From: Arachnopeziza araneosa
Lineage: Eukaryota; Ascomycota; Leotiomycetes; Helotiales; Arachnopezizaceae
DNA length: 64,000 nucleotides
Assembly: GCA_003988855.1 (NCBI GenBank)
Contig: QYAI01000055.1
Span: forward strand, 62,001-126,000
Direction of reading: 5' to 3'
The notes under the pieces are model-generated. The model saw nothing but the letters and a program-made list of their open reading frames with translations. It had not been told where the DNA came from and did not search any database. The position numbers and the translations under genes were made by a program. Positions 1 to 9,495 of this stretch are shown here, piece by piece (position 1 is the stretch's first letter; each line of letters opens with the position of its first letter).

Positions 1-167
1 CATTTATGGATGATTATTTTATCGAAGGAGAGAAAAAAAGTAGAGAGTTGGATCACGCGCCTGGTGCAAAAAGTATCCCGCTACCACCTCCACCAAAAGG
101 CGCAGGACCACCTAGAGTGACCGCCGAGGAGAAAGCCGAAGCTGCTGATGAAAGCGGTGTAGATTAG
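1..167 (+). CDS. 3' end of an unidentified protein (5' part outside window)
   Basis: An open frame enters from the left edge and ends at TAG 165-167. The visible 54 residues begin FMDDYFIEGEKK, pass through a proline run (PLPPPPKGAGPP) and end in an acidic, alanine-rich tail (EEKAEAADESGVD). No domain is recognisable in this tail, and the family cannot be named. It is convergent with OST2, whose stop lies 220 bp away. The frame is supported by the absence of stops and by the natural composition of a low-complexity C-terminus, but whether the first bases are exon or the end of an intron cannot be told. Confidence 0.6.
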   Translation, partial: FMDDYFIEGEKKSRELDHAPGAKSIPLPPPPKGAGPPRVTAEEKAEAADESGVD

Positions 168-386
168 ATGTCAGATTATTATAGATCAAATCACATTGGT
201 ACCCTTCTATGTCTAACATGTCTCACTTCAGGTGACAAGAAAAGTGTTGATAGAGCATTGTGCCTTCACGACCAACAGCGATATTTTTGGTGACTCCAAA
301 CCCAACGGTCAACCCGAGAGACTGCTGGTTTTTGACTTTTATAATCATACATTCTCTTCTTCGCCTTCCCATGGTATAATGTGTAA

Positions 387-994
387 TCAATTGATGAAGT
401 TGACGCAAAAGAAATGCAAAATCAAGCTTCCAAATACATAATCGGCAAATGCCCTATCCAATTGTCAGAAGTTCTCTAGTTATCTATATTTGGAAGATCT
501 TACCTCTCAGGAGAAACCTCCCCAAACTCAGCCTTATTTTCCATATTTGTTTGTATTCGTAACGAAGCTGCAACCATATCAGCTCCCGCCATTTTAGTGA
601 AGAAGTCTAGGAAACTGACCGGTTAACACGAATTGGCCCACCGTCGCCGAGAAACCTGAAAGAAAGGCATTAAATGGCTACACCTCGAGTCAGGAAACGA
701 TAAAATTTGAACTTCGACAAAGCTCACATAATTCCCAGCAATTACGCAGTATACAAACTGTAACGCTCCGACAACAACCAAGAAAGCCATAAAGGTATCA
801 ATCAATTTCGTTCGTTGAGGAGTCGTATCGAGGTAGCCCTGCCATATTCCAAGAGCTACTTCTTGAGGCGATTGGTTGCTCGATTTCGAAGACACTTTGC
901 TGGATGTCGGGACGGACGTTGTGGCCGCGGTGGATGATTGTGTAGTAAATACAGATGAGGGAGTTTGTTCACGAGCTGAGCGTTTGGGTGCCAT
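387..994 (-). CDS. OST2: Oligosaccharyltransferase subunit OST2 (DAD1 family)
   Basis: Small membrane subunit of the ER oligosaccharyltransferase, which transfers the dolichol-linked glycan to Asn in nascent proteins. Exons on the minus strand: 728-994, 620-677, 504-567 and 387-453, giving 151 aa. A Ser/Thr-rich N-terminus (about 45 residues) is followed by the DAD1 core: a first membrane segment (LIDTFMAFLVVVGALQFVYC), the hairpin PFNAFLSGFSATVGQFVLT, then ASLRIQTN and the family-typical end SPERAFADYVFGSLILHFF ending in VNFIN. Every junction has GT-AG ends and restores the frame. Reading past the first intron would give an unrelated basic tail, so the four-exon model is preferred. Its start is 242 bp from the divergent TMEM14 gene. 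Confidence 0.95.
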
Positions 995-1236
995 TACGTT
1001 GGTATTGTTGGGTTGATGAAGTTCAGTGTCGTGAACTCTGCAGCTGTGAGGACTGTCGCTGTCCCAGGTACAGTGAGGCCACGAAGCTTAACGGAGGAAG
1101 ACAAGCGAGGTTGCGGCTGCAAACTCCGACCGCCGAGGGGAAGGAGTAGCTCACATGATGGTTAGTCTACTTTGCGACTTGGAAACATGACATGTACCTG
1201 TAAAGCCTCAAGACGCAAATATTTTTAACATTCAAT
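995..1236. promoter_or_regulatory. Divergent promoter region OST2 / TMEM14 gene
   Basis: 242 bp separate the two start codons, so both promoters and 5' leaders must lie here. I see no clear TATA box or known factor site. Confidence 0.5.
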
Positions 1237-1765
1237 ATGGTGAGTGTCGAATGAACAGTCATCTTGCACGTACAGCAAGCTAATATTTCTCGTAGGGTAT
1301 CGAAACACCGGCCTACAGTACGATTCCCCGGACTGCCGAAACAAGAATGCTAACCGGAACCTTTTGTAGTCATTGGTGCATTGACTGCTGGCGGAGGAAC
1401 TTTTGGTTTTATCAAAACTGGTTCAGTGCCTTCTATTGCCGCTGGATTGACAGTGGGAACTCTGGTAAGTTGACAGGCATATTTTTACACCTGACTCACC
1501 TCCAACCATACACCCTCCTCGGCTTTCATTCTTTCGAGAAAGTTAAAGTGCTAGCTAATTCCTTTTGGAGTATCTTCTTGGAGGTTACCGGATTCAAACC
1601 CGCCAACCATATGGCGTCGAAATGGCTCTTCTAGCAAGTATCATTTTGGCCGGGTCATCAATTCCAAGAGCTATAAAAAGCCAGAAGCCTCTGCCCGTAG
1701 GATTGAGCGTGTTGGCTCTCTATGGTTTGTACACTTTCGGAACGGCATATGCGGCGAAAAAGTAG
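1237..1765 (+). CDS. TMEM14 family small membrane protein
   Basis: Exons 1237-1239, 1296-1317, 1370-1464 and 1571-1765 give 104 aa. The product is almost entirely hydrophobic, with Gly-rich helices (GALTAGGGTFGFIKTGSVPS, then VYLL-type GGYRIQTRQPYG, then VEMALLASIILAGSS) and the family ending ALYGLYTFGTAYAAKK. TMEM14/UPF0136 proteins have about 100 residues and three to four helices, and animal members act in the mitochondrial inner membrane (haem or fatty-acid transport); a role in this fungus is inferred only. The first coding exon is just the ATG, followed directly by a GTGAGT donor. The joined frame keeps the glycine-zipper pattern across all three introns. Confidence 0.88.
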
Positions 1766-2189
1766 AACGTGCTGAACGAATAACCATGGTCTGCAATGTG
1801 CCTTTAGAGGCAGTGGGATCACAACATCGAGTAAATTGGCTGTTCATGGGTCCTCAGAGGAATTTTTAGTTGCCTTAAACTTCCAAAATCCAACATGAAG
1901 CTGCTATTAATCAATGGAGTATGGTGGTGATTCGATATCTTACATTTTTGTGTCTCACTCTTCACCGATGCATGATGAATTAGCACTTCGCCTTGGAACA
2001 GACACTGCTAATAATGGCACGCCTTCTAGGAGGCTGCTGCCTTCCTTGATCATCACAGCTTATAAGTCCGTTCCTCAGCTCCGTGAACAAGAGAACTCAA
2101 CAATACAAATGGTTCCTGACCTAGCCAGATTCACGCCCCGTATGCCCTTTGATCGTCCTCTCCTCTTAATAAACTCATACCATATGAAT
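1766..2189. other. Convergent 3' intergenic region
   Basis: About 420 bp between the ends of the TMEM14 gene and CMC2. Open frames here on both strands are short, lack family resemblance and are taken as chance. It most likely holds the two 3' UTRs. Confidence 0.5.
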
Positions 2190-2538
2190 TCAGGAATTAG
2201 CATCAATATCTGCCCATTTTGATCGAATTTCTTGGTTCTTGATCTTTGCAGCTTCACGATTCGCCTTCGTTCGTTCGAGTCTCTGAGCTCTTAGACATTT
2301 GTTGACTGCAGTTTTCGCGCCATTACACATCCCCATGGCCTTCCAAAGGAATCCTCTGTGGGGTGTGTCAGAATATTGTGAAGTATACAGAGGGATATAA
2401 CTACTCCGTACCTTGCATGACATTCGTCCAGCGCATCCATCACCTCAGCGCAAGCTAGGGAAATCAGTGTCAATCCCCTAGGAAATTCGGGTGCTACATA
2501 CCAAATTGATTATCCTTTGTGTGTAAGTGAGGGTGCAT
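2190..2538 (-). CDS. CMC2: COX assembly mitochondrial protein CMC2 (twin CX9C)
   Basis: Exons 2502-2538, 2412-2454 and 2190-2355 (minus strand) give 81 aa beginning MHPHLHTKDNQF. The protein carries two CX9C motifs, CAEVMDALDEC and CNGAKTAVNKC, followed by a basic helix that ends RSKWADIDANS. Twin CX9C proteins are imported into the mitochondrial intermembrane space by the Mia40 disulfide relay, and Cmc2 works with Cmc1 in cytochrome c oxidase biogenesis. The MHP start and the CHARGFLWKAMGMCN core match the Cmc2 pattern. Both introns have GT-AG ends; the 37-nt first exon makes the gene easy to miss. Confidence 0.93.
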
Positions 2539-2729
2539 AGTTCTTGTCTTAGGGTTTCGTTTGATTATCGAAGAATCTGGTTCGTTCTTGGACTCTCTCG
2601 GCAAACGGAAATTTCGAGCTATCACCTGAAATTTACGCACACAACTACCACACATTTCAAAGTATTTGACCTTCATCAAGTAGGCACAAAATTAAACTCA
2701 AAGGTCTCAAACTACGGTCATTATTAACC

Positions 2730-3239
2730 ATGTCACAACAAATCACTCAGAGAAAGCAGCAAGGTTAGTCAGGTCTACATCTACAAATAAGTCTTTACCC
2801 AATCACCTAACCTCCCATTGACTGTCGAATTCTTAATATTGGGTATGCTGATCTAGTTTTAGAGCTGCAGCAACAATATACAAACTACAAGAGCGGTCTT
2901 GAGCAGATAGCTCGCAAGCTCGGAGACATTGAGCAGGAGTTAGAGGAGCACCGCCTTGTCCTTGATAGTCTGAAGCCTTTACCGACAGATAGGAAATGCT
3001 TCCGGATGATTAATGGCGTTTTAGTTGAGAGGACGGTGAAGGATGTCATCCCTGCACTGGAAACAAACTCGGAGGGTCTGCGAAAAGTACTCGAGGACAT
3101 GGTTAAGCAATACAACAACAAACAGGTCGAGATGGAGAAGTGGAAGGTATGTATTCTTCGCAGGCAATGGATGGGAGAGTACGTCAACTAATCCTCCGGC
3201 CTGCAGAAAAAGAATAACATACAAGTGGTGCAGCAATGA
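2730..3239 (+). CDS. GIM4: Prefoldin subunit 2
   Basis: Exons 2730-2763, 2857-3146 and 3207-3239 give 118 aa. This is a beta-type prefoldin: an N-terminal coiled coil (QQQYTNYKSGLEQIARKLGD), the central hairpin region CFRMINGVLVERTVKDVIPA, and a C-terminal coil ending KNNIQVVQQ. Prefoldin is a hexameric cytosolic chaperone that delivers unfolded actin and tubulin to the CCT/TRiC chaperonin. The first intron interrupts codon 12 and the last exon holds only ten codons plus the stop. Its start lies 191 bp from that of the divergent CMC2 gene. Confidence 0.95.
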
Positions 3240-5008
3240 TGATTTCTTAAAAGTCTATAGCAGAACAGGAAGCTTGAATACGAGGGCGTACATCTTTCAG
3301 TGCTTCTAGCAACCTAGGACATACGTCAGCGGCACAATGGCTAAGGTAGCAAGAAAAGTTTTGTCTCATTAAGCGGTCAATGATGAACACTTCTACGGTT
3401 CTACGGGAAAAACGACGGTGACAGCCTAGAGTGCATTCATGCCCAAGGTATGAAGATTGTAGGTGATCAAGAGATCTCAAAATATCCAAATTTGCGGCGG
3501 GGTTTCCAACATTATGAGTGTGCGACGTCACAACCATCATATGATTTCCAGAGTTTTGGGATGCGCTGGACAGACGGCGCGGCTGAGGGCGTCAAATGTG
3601 CCCAACGAGATCTCATGTCTTGATGCCTTAAGAAAGGCTGCAAGATGACAGGCTTAGATTGACTGGTCAGAGAGGCTAGGTTTAAGAAGGCGCGGTGCGT
3701 TGTTATCAGGCTGACGATAGCAGCCTACTCATGCAGAAGGCAAATTTGGAATGCATGGTGGTGGCAGAGGTCTTTAAGCTAACTCTCTTTGGAGGCGACA
3801 CGCTTGGAGGATCAGGTTGATAATAGCAAAAATCTCTTTCTCCAGCTTCCGGCCTCCGTCACTTCCGGGTGAACATGTCTTCTCTTCCTCTTTTGACTCT
3901 TGTACTCATTGCCCAATTGAGGGGTGGTTGACCGCCAAAATAAACCCTCTTTCGGTAATGTTCGGCCCAGTATCCGTGTAGGTTGGAACTGCCCATGTTA
4001 CTTGACGGATTTGAAAATAGAAAGTCTACATGGAATGCAGAGAATGATGGGGCGAATCATCTATATCAAAGCGCGCGAGAGATCATAATAATAGGTTGTT
4101 GGTAAGCGGCTTCGTATTGGATGGCCAATTCCGAGTTCTTTCCGCTCTGCGCAAGGTCTGATTGGAGTCAAGCTGCCCAACGACATGCTCCTCTCCTCTT
4201 AACAAGCTCAGGCTCTCTAACCACTAAGCTCTATTACCCAGCTTCATTATTCCATTGGATGACTCGAAACAATCCTCCAGATTGATCAATAGTAATCGCG
4301 TGTCTGTGAAACGGCCCAAGGCTGAAGCTTCTGTTCTTGTTGCTGTCCTAGCCGCTCGCTGGACACGGAGCTTCTGCCACTCATTGCCTCTCCGTTGCTT
4401 GTGCCTAGACAATAATTCTGGCGGCACCAGCAGACGCAAGTCCTCAGGATCCGTTACACGCAGACTACTGCTGTACACACACACACACATTCTCTGTAGG
4501 CACTTGTTCTCCAGAATTTTGAGCCGGAGAAAACCAACCCACACCCACGCCTGTGCATCTGTTGTCTGTTCACCGCTCGGCCATTGGTCGTTCTTCATCC
4601 GAGTCCCCACGTTCATCCAGCCGACTGCTGCGACCTCCCTCGACCTCTGCAAGGCGTAGGCGCATCGCATCGTGCATATCCAATTCAGACACTTCGTCTT
4701 AGGTCGCCAGTGTCAAGCAGGTGGGTGAGCCCTGTCTCCCTCGCCCTGGAACATTCTTCAATTCTGACGCGACCTTGGCTGCAGGACCTCGACAAGCCCC
4801 AAAGCTGTGCATTAGTTCTGCGACACCAAGATCTGGATAGTGGGAAGCTGGGAAAAGAAGGCTTCTGTTTTGGAGATCGCCGCTGCTCCTGCATAATTGT
4901 TGCGAAATCGCACGCCTAAACTACAGCGTCGTGTTGTCAGACGGCCAGCTGGCAATTCTGCACCTCAACTCTGCATCCCTAATTCTGCACGCTCCCGAGA
5001 TTAAAAGG
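3240..5008. other. Long intergenic region upstream of HAP3
   Basis: About 1.8 kb with no gene I can support. A minus-strand open frame at 3247-3540 (97 codons) and frames of up to 148 codons at 4224-4670 lack recognisable domains. An (AC)7 tract lies at 4475-4489. The right half, pyrimidine-rich and followed directly by HAP3, is probably its promoter and 5' leader. Confidence 0.5.
4475..4489. repeat. (AC)n dinucleotide microsatellite
   Basis: Seven and a half uninterrupted AC units upstream of HAP3. Confidence 0.9.
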
Positions 5009-6128
5009 ATGTCGGCCTCTCCTCCAAAGGACGACGTTGAACAAGCTGCACAGTCGCCTGACGACGCCGAGCAAATGAGTCAAGACCCACACAACTCTGG
5101 CCTTTCCTACGAGTTCGAGGTGAAGGGTACGTGCCTATCCACCAGCGCTTTGCAAATGCTTTTCATGCTTTCCATGTACTATCCAGCGCTTTTTGTAACA
5201 CGCTGACTTTGAATTTAGAGCAGGATCGTTGGCTTCCAATAGCAAATGGTGAGTCGTTACTACTTCACTCTGATTTGCGCGCAGAAGTATTCTCCGCATC
5301 TTGAAGTTCGCCTTGACTGGTATCGCTTCCACGTTTGACACTCGTGTTTATTTGTTCACTACACGCCGATGTTCTACAATTGGCCAGAGATCGAAACCCA
5401 CGCTTGATCTCTAGTCTCAGTGTGGTTGTGGCACTTCGGGTGGTACATCGAATGATGTCCCCCACCTCACCATCCCCATCTTCAGAGTCCCCACAAACAT
5501 CAAAAGCATCTAAATATGAGGGCCCAGACTCTAACATAAGAAATCTTGCTCCAGTTGCTCGTATTATGAAAACCGCCCTTCCAGAAAATGCTAAAATTGC
5601 AAAAGAGGCCAAAGAGTGCATGCAGGAATGTGTGAGCGAGTTCATCTCGTTCATCACGAGTGAGGGTAGGTTCACTAAAGATCACAAGACTCTCACCAAA
5701 GCTCACAAAGATTTCGCAGCCTCCGAGAAATGCCACCAAGAGAAACGAAAAACTGTCAATGGCGAAGACATTTTGTTTGCCATGACATCATTAGGCTTTG
5801 AAAACTATGCGGAAGCACTAAAGATCTATCTTTCCAAGTACCGCGAGGTGAGTACAAATTCTAATCAGCTCAGCAATATATAAACAGAACTCATCGATTA
5901 CAGACTCAATCCACAAGAGGCGAGAACCGACCCGGAAGCCAAGGTTTTGGGTCCGCTGCGACTGGAACAGGAGGCCCTAATGCGTCCTCGACATTTCAAG
6001 GCGGTCCTGATGGACCAAACAATATTCTTGGGGGCGCGCCAGGTGACGGTGACCATGACGCGGGTTCGTACGGCCTGTACGGAGGTCAGGGAAGTGGTCA
6101 CAATGGTTCTGCTGGAGATGCATATTGA
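5009..6128 (+). CDS. HAP3: CCAAT-binding factor subunit HAP3 / NF-YB (HapC type)
   Basis: Exons 5009-5126, 5219-5248, 5555-5665, 5720-5847 and 5904-6128 give 203 aa. This is the NF-YB histone-fold subunit that pairs with HAP5 and HAP2 to bind CCAAT boxes. The core, about residues 40-130, reads EQDRWLPIAN, VARIMKTALPENAKIAKEAK, CVSEFISFITSEASEKC, VNGEDILFAMTSLGF and YLSKYRE. The tail is Gly/Asn-rich. The LPIAN-VARIMK join across a 306-nt intron is set by family conservation. A second intron (5666-5719, 54 nt) has no stop and a length divisible by three, so an unspliced reading would insert 18 residues into the histone fold. An open frame also runs back from exon 3 to an ATG at 5452 inside the long intron. 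Confidence 0.94.
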
Positions 6129-6712
6129 GTACTATCCGCGCTCAATCATTAGGCGTCTCGGAGTCGTGCTGGCTGGAGGGGTTGGATGTTTTGCAAATGT
6201 ATTGAGTATAGGCGAAGGATCTGGATTTCTGTGGATATGGTTGTGATACCTTTGTACTGTACATGAAGAACAGGAATGGTCAAAAAGTACAGTTTTTTGG
6301 CTTTAAAGTTTAGATCTGAACAGCTCTTGCACTACAGAGAACAAGCTTCTTGACTCAACTGGGAGGAATATAGAATCTTTTTGAGCATCAGACATTCAGA
6401 ATGGGTGTGGATGGCAGAGAAACAGTTTGATACAGTATAGGTAACCCGCATCCCTATTGCACTAGACGAATTTTGCATGTTGAAAATCCGTAAATTTGTT
6501 GGAAGTATACAATCTACGAAATCTTTCCTGTGGTGATTTGAGGGTTTATAGTCACTGAGACTGCCCGACTTTTTTGGTGAGGCTATATGATAAGCGAAGT
6601 GAGGTTGGTACTTTAGGTAGCCTCGCGAGCCTCGCTTGATCCAACTTCGAAAAGAAAAAAAATTAAGGTAAGCGTCAGTGCACTTGCGCCAACAATTAAC
6701 CTCTCACACATC
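6129..6712. other. Intergenic region HAP3 to RRN3
   Basis: 584 bp between two genes on the same strand. It should contain the HAP3 3' UTR and the RRN3 promoter. An A-rich stretch lies about 60 bp before the RRN3 start. Nothing else is recognised. Confidence 0.5.
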
Positions 6713-8783
6713 ATGGTTTCCGCTGTCCCGACGATACCTCCTCCTGTATCTGGGACAAATAAATTACTCACTCGCAGGGCTACGATACGAAAGCTTGAAG
6801 ACACGGACTTCGACTCCGATTCAGCAGATACGCCGTCGAGTTCTAGCAAGAAGATCCGAGTAACATTCAATCCCAATGTCGAAGAGAAGATCATCATGGA
6901 CGACTACGAAATCAAATTCAAGGGGAAAAGTTTGAACTTGATAAGAACGGAGGTTAGGAGGGCTATCGAGAGCTATATGAGAGGTGATAGGGAGGCGTAT
7001 GAGCGTATCAAGGAGATCTTCAACCCAAAAAGAAGAGATGGCGAGGACGGTGACGAATCGAACAGTAATGTCAACATGAAGACGTACTTGATTGCACTGG
7101 CAAGCTATACTTCCTTATTGAACAGAGACTGCACTGCATTGATCACGGCGATTCTCGACTATGAGTGGCTGGGACGAGACGAAAGTTTTGTGAAGACCTA
7201 CATCAAATTTCTCGGAAGCCTTGCTAGTGCTCAAGGCGCATATATTGGGATGGTCTTGGGGATGTTGGTTCGGTCATTTTCTGGAGGTAAGTAAAGTCAT
7301 TTTTTTAATCGTTCATTTTCTAACTTATTGTGAAGTCAAGCCATCTAGCGGGCGTTTACCAGGCTATCCTATTATGAATAGAGATCAACTTGCCTCGAGA
7401 GTTCATGTTGCTCTAAAATATATCCTTCGCCTTATACCCTCGGCCAGTGGTACTTTGTCACCTATACTAACGTCCAAATTTCCGGACCTCGAAGACGCCA
7501 AAAAGTTTCATACTACGTACATCACTAATTTGATTCGTGTTTGCGAATACTCCCCCGAATTGAAATCCGATATTTTGGCCCTGATCACCGACCGCCTTGT
7601 CAAGATCGATGTGCAGATGCAAGTGGATCTAGATGACCTTGACGACGAAGATGCAGCTGCTATAGTACAAGCAATGTCGTTGAACAAATCCCGGTATGAT
7701 GATGAACATGAAGAAGAATCAGATAGTGATCTTGATTCTGTCACGAGCGATGAAGGGCTCGGTATTGACCCAAGCCGCACCAAAGTGGTCCAAGAGAATG
7801 TGGAAAAGATGGATGCCATCCTTGACCTTCTTTTCATAACTTACAATCCTTATTTTGCGGACCCGAATAGTGTTGAAGCCGCTTCCATGTTTGAAACTCT
7901 GCTAGGCCATTTTGCGTCTATTGTATTACCAACATATCGCTCGCGGCATACACAATTTATCCTCTTCCATTTTGCACAGAAAGCGGAGCATCTAGTCGAC
8001 CAGTTCGCTGGAACTTGCGTTCAGCTAGCATTCCAGTCCAGTCGACCAGCGGTCCTACGGCAGTCCTCAGCAGCGTATCTAGCCAGCTTTGTTGCGAGAG
8101 GCGCGCATGTCCAATCACACGTCATTCGAACAGTGTTTGAGCTTATTGGTAATAATCTCGATCACATTCGAGCTGAAAATGAGCTTACATGCCGTGGTCC
8201 TGATCTGAAACGCTATAGCACCTTCTACGCTATGACACAAGCTCTCCTATACATCTTCTGCTTTAGATGGCGGGACCTTGTTACCTCAACCGATATTTTG
8301 GAGGAGGATGACCCACTGGGTTTCGTCAACCAAGATCTCATTTGGGCCTCTGGTATTAAAGACACTCTTTCACGGACCATCTACTCTAAACTGAACCCTC
8401 TTAAGATCTGCTCGCCCCCCATCGTCGCTGAATTTGCGAAGATCGCCCATCACCTCAAATTTATGTACGTATATCCACTTATTGAAACCAATAAGCGGAT
8501 ACGCCTAAGCCAATTTTCGTCAAGTCGTGCAAGCGGTGCTTTGCGGGATACAGGCAGTGGAGGAAATAATGAGAACTGGCATCAATTAGATGCATATTTT
8601 CCTTTCGACCCCTACCAACTGCCAGTCAGCAAACGGTGGTTGGAAGGTGATTATGTAGACTGGAAAGGCATTCCTGGTCTTAATCCTGAAGGAGGTGAAG
8701 ACGACGGGAGTGTTGGTGAACAAGATACCGATGATGTGGAGATTGACGACGAAGATACTTCTACGGAGGCGGATGAAGAGTGA
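6713..8783 (+). CDS. RRN3: RNA polymerase I-specific initiation factor RRN3 (TIF-IA)
   Basis: Two exons, 6713-7286 and 7336-8783, give 673 aa. RRN3 binds RNA polymerase I and recruits it to the rDNA promoter in the nucleolus. The sequence shows the HEAT-like helical body, with family stretches such as AYIGMVLGMLVRSF, GYPIMNRDQLASRVH, FQSSRPAVLRQSSAAYLASF and KLNPLKICSPPIVAEFAK. An acidic Ser/Asp loop (DDEHEEESDSDLDS, near residues 320-335) and an acidic C-terminus (DDVEIDDEDTSTEADEE) resemble the regulatory segments of other fungal RRN3 proteins. The join across the 49-nt intron keeps SFSGVKPSSG in frame. Length fits the family. Confidence 0.95.
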
Positions 8784-9495
8784 CACAGGCAGGGAAAAGA
8801 CGCTTGTTTCATTTTGGGCCCGGATATAACGAAAATGCATGGCATTGCAAGTAAAGGAAAGGTAATTGGCGCTGATGACTCATGCAATGTAAAATAGTTG
8901 CAGTTGGAGGCGTTCTTGACAACTGATTCGGAGTACTTGAATTTATGCCACCTTTATGTGGCTCTACGGTGATAATTCTGTTCTTTATAGTACAATGCTA
9001 GTAGAAATCTAAGACTAGTTGATGGTGAAACTGATTTGAGAATCCCTATGAAAGCACCATCGGAAGCCAGCATGACAAACACATAAATTTATTTCTTACC
9101 AGGGCCTTATTGGCAAGGGGCATACACAATACAGTATCTGAACACGGTTGTTCCTCGGCACGGAGGCGGCGGCCGCCTATCGATCACGAGGTGCAACCAC
9201 CTCAAGCTTAGTTCCATGCACCACGAAGTGAGGCTCTTTCTCCTTCTCCCTCTGCATCGAGATCTCACACACCCGTCTATCCTTCACACCTGTCCTCTAT
9301 CTTGGCGAGACTCACTCCTAATTCTTAAGAGCAATCCCTTCTGGTATTTACTGACACCCTGCTCCTAACTGTGGCTACTCCTTCAAGTTCACCCTCGACG
9401 TCTATGATCCGGTCCTCTCTCCAACAATCAGTGCGGTCTCCTCTCCAACTAAATCTCAAAGAGTTGAGAGCTTTCAACAAACCCGGTGAGCGTTT
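8784..9495. other. Intergenic region RRN3 to GCK kinase
   Basis: About 710 bp holding the RRN3 3' UTR and the promoter and leader of the kinase. It includes a GC-rich patch with GGCGGCGGCCGCC near 9165 and a pyrimidine-rich leader at about 9230-9330. No gene is recognised. Confidence 0.5.

Noticed and set aside
4224..4670. 148-codon minus-strand frame and the overlapping plus-strand frame upstream of HAP3
   Set aside because: No recognisable domain, overlaps on both strands, includes the AC microsatellite, and sits where the HAP3 leader is expected.
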